Source of the DNA: Phymorhynchus buccinoides
Taxonomy: Eukaryota > Mollusca > Gastropoda > Neogastropoda > Raphitomidae
Length of the DNA stretch: 64,000 nt
Assembly (NCBI GenBank): GCA_017654935.2
Contig: CM065699.1
Span: 7,273,022 to 7,337,021, forward strand
Reading direction: 5' to 3'
Position 1 is the stretch's first letter. Each line of letters begins with the position of its first letter. Shown here one piece after another: positions 23,301 to 64,000 of the stretch. The notes beneath the pieces were generated by a model, which was not told the origin of the DNA, made no database searches, and saw only the letters and a list, made by a program, of their open reading frames with translations. Made by a program: the position numbers and the translations under genes.

Positions 23301-24262
23301 CTGTGTATCAGTGTATGTCTGTATCAGTGTATGTCTGTATCAGTGTATGTCTGTATCAGTGTATGTCTGTACCAGTGTATGTCTGTATCAGTGTATGTCT
23401 GTATCAGTGTATGTCTGTATCAGTGTATGTCTGTATCAGTGTATGTCTGTCTGTATCAGTGTATGTCTGTACCAGTGTATGTCTGTACCAGTGTATGTCT
23501 GTATCAGTGTATGTCTGTATCAGTGTATGTCTGTATCAGTGTATGTCTGTATCAGTGTATGTCTGTCTGTATCAGTGTATGTCTGTACCAGTGTATGTCT
23601 GTATCAGTGTATGTCTGTATCAGTGTATGTCTGTATCAGTGTATGTCTGTATCAGTGTATGTCTGTATCAGTGTATGTCTGTATCAGTGTATGTCTGTAT
23701 CAGTGTATGTCTGTATCAGTGTATGTCTGTATCAGTGTATGTCTGTATCAGTGTATGTCTGTATCAGTGTATGTCTGTATCAGTGTATGTCTGTATCAGT
23801 GTATGTCTGTATCAGTGTATGTCTGTATCAGTGTATGTCTGTATCAGTGTATGTCTGTATCAGTGTATGTCTGTATCAGTGTATGTCTGTATCAGTGTAT
23901 GTCTGTATCAGTGTATGTCTGTATCAGTGTATGTCTGTATCAGTGTATGTCTGTATCAGTGTATGTCTGTATCAGTGTATGTCTGTATCAGTGTATGTCT
24001 GTATCAGTGTATGTCTGTATCAGTATGTCTGTATCAGTATGTCTGTATCAGTGTATGTCTGTATCAGTGTATGTCTGTACCAGTGTATGTCTGTATCAGT
24101 GTATGTCTGTATCAGTGTATATGTCTGTATCAGTGTATGTCTGTATCAGTGTATGTCTGTACCAGTGTATGTCTGTACCAGTGTGTGTTTGTATCAGTGT
24201 ATGTCTGTATCAGTGTATGTCTGTATCAGTGTATGTGTGTATCAGTGTATGTCTGTATCGCC
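20348..24262. repeat. 3.9-kb minisatellite of 16-bp units
   Basis: About 245 units of TATCAGTGTATGTCTG, with variants TACCAGTG, TATGTGTG and a longer GTGTGTTTG form that recurs at intervals, plus 8-bp and 4-bp slips (CAGTGTATCAGTG, GTCTGTCTG). A 16-bp stop-free unit keeps all three + frames open for over 1,300 codons. These frames are artefacts: each is the same peptide pattern phase-shifted. Confidence 0.95.
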
Positions 24263-24274
24263 GTCTTGTATCTG

Positions 24275-24387
24275 ATTAAGAACACACACATGCGCGCGCG
24301 CGCGCACATGCGCGCACGCACACACACACATGCACGCGCACCCCCACATGCGTGCGCACACACAAACACTTTCGCACGCACACACAT

Positions 24388-24422
<35 letters not shown>

Positions 24423-24469
24423 TACACACACATGCGCGCACACACACACACACACATGCGCACGCACGC

Positions 24470-24527
<58 letters not shown>
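24275..24527. repeat. CA/CG compound microsatellite
   Basis: Alternating purine-pyrimidine DNA with CGCGCGCGCG (about 24295) and long CA runs ending at 24525; potential Z-DNA. Confidence 0.93.
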
Positions 24528-24528
<1 letters not shown>

Positions 24529-24849
24529 TGAAAGTAATTGACAAAACCCTTGAAATTATTTCTTTTAATATTGACTTAGTGTGTCGTGCTATAATGTGGC
24601 TACAACTAGGCTAAGTCAAAAATCAAACCTAAACCGAGTTGACCACACACAAAAAGTGGGGGAAAAGGAGAAGAAAAAAACAAAGGCATGTAGGTCTGCT
24701 ATTAATGTCCCCGAATTCCAATGCAAATTCGCTTCTACCACATTCTATTCCCGTGATTGAAGAGTAGCAATGTCGTCAATAGCAACGTTTCTTTCTCTGA
24801 CAGATTAACTGGGATTACGTTTATATGGCCTACCCATTTCGTAAAACGT

Positions 24850-24910
24850 AGATAAAGGGCCAGCCACACGTCCACTAAAATCGTACGACTGTACGATACG
24901 ATTCGATCAC
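24850..24910. mobile_element. Terminal fragment of the CCAGCCACA-type MITE
   Basis: AAAGGGCCAGCCACACGTCC followed by GTACGATACGATTCG resembles the left end of the elements at 42905-43533 and 58412-58753. Confidence 0.55.
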
Positions 24911-25178
24911 GTGGTCTCCAAGTACACACAAACAGACAGACAGAGAAACACGCAGACTCTCGTTTCTAAATTGCAAAGTCCTCTCGTTCTTACTTATAAA
25001 ACAGAGCAAACAAAACATGACGCAATTGTTCTTCAAAGTGACGTAAATTTCTACGGCCTGTTTTTGCGTTCTTTGTGTGTCGAAAGTAAGCATCAAAATT
25101 GCAAGCTGGACAAGATAAAAACTTCAAGATCTCTAGTGCTAGGTCTTGCATTTTGTCCAGAGCCTCTTAGAGAGAGCC

Positions 25179-64000
<38,822 letters not shown>

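Noticed and set aside
20283..24541. Open frames of 1,310-1,392 codons in all three + frames
   Set aside because: The 16-bp unit contains no stop in any frame and is not a multiple of three, so each frame cycles through the same peptides. No domain, no codon bias and no constraint are visible.

Overview
The window reads as nuclear DNA of a metazoan, most likely a marine gastropod mollusc. It has intron-split genes with GT-AG junctions, tRNA-derived SINEs with a conserved central domain, non-LTR retrotransposon debris, many foldback MITEs and an extreme load of micro- and minisatellites. Nothing looks bacterial, viral or plasmid-like. The species assignment is inference from style, not from a marker gene.

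Two genes are supported, both on the + strand. (1) The last two coding exons of an EEPD1-like endonuclease/exonuclease/phosphatase protein (134-274 and 2605-2792, stop at 2790-2792). (2) The 5' two thirds of an SLC9C-type (sperm-type, NHE10/NHE11-like) Na+/H+ exchanger, from a start codon at 25179 to beyond 64000. I find 16 exons: e1 25179-25208, e2 28016-28118, e3 28662-28771, e4 29746-29932, e5 30615-30752, e6 36212-36343, e7 41625-41783, e8 45042-45147, e9 47109-47252, e10 50228-50420, e11 54029-54110, e12 56668-56770, e13 59635-59728, e14 61549-61686, e15 62240-62337 and e16 63932 to the window edge. Intron phases agree at every junction from e1 to e15. The voltage-sensor and cyclic-nucleotide-binding parts typical of this family would lie downstream.

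Layout. 1-3400: EEPD1 end, with a 45-bp minisatellite, a TTAA MITE and a SINE in the last intron, and a triplicated stop-codon region. 3400-25100: intergenic; SINEs, a 67-bp array (5572-6633), a 23-bp array (6935-7620), AT-rich DNA without genes, a 16-bp array of about 490 bp (19200-19690) and a 3.9-kb 16-bp minisatellite (20348-24262). 25100-64000: the exchanger gene, whose introns hold a 4.1-kb minisatellite (31545-35635), a 2-kb near-perfect palindrome (38655-40697), several multi-level nests of MITEs, a CR1-like LINE with a MITE in its YADD box (60185-61515) and long GA/TC tracts.

The most striking pattern is that exon-intron junctions of both genes are copied tandemly into the adjoining intron, in at least ten places. 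Some copies seeded minisatellites of 15-16 units that carry a decoy splice site in every unit. A second point is that the exchanger keeps the ATDP motif but has Gly-Gly where family members usually have the ion-binding Asn-Asp, so its transport activity is doubtful. Long open frames inside the arrays are by-products of stop-free repeat units and are not annotated as genes.
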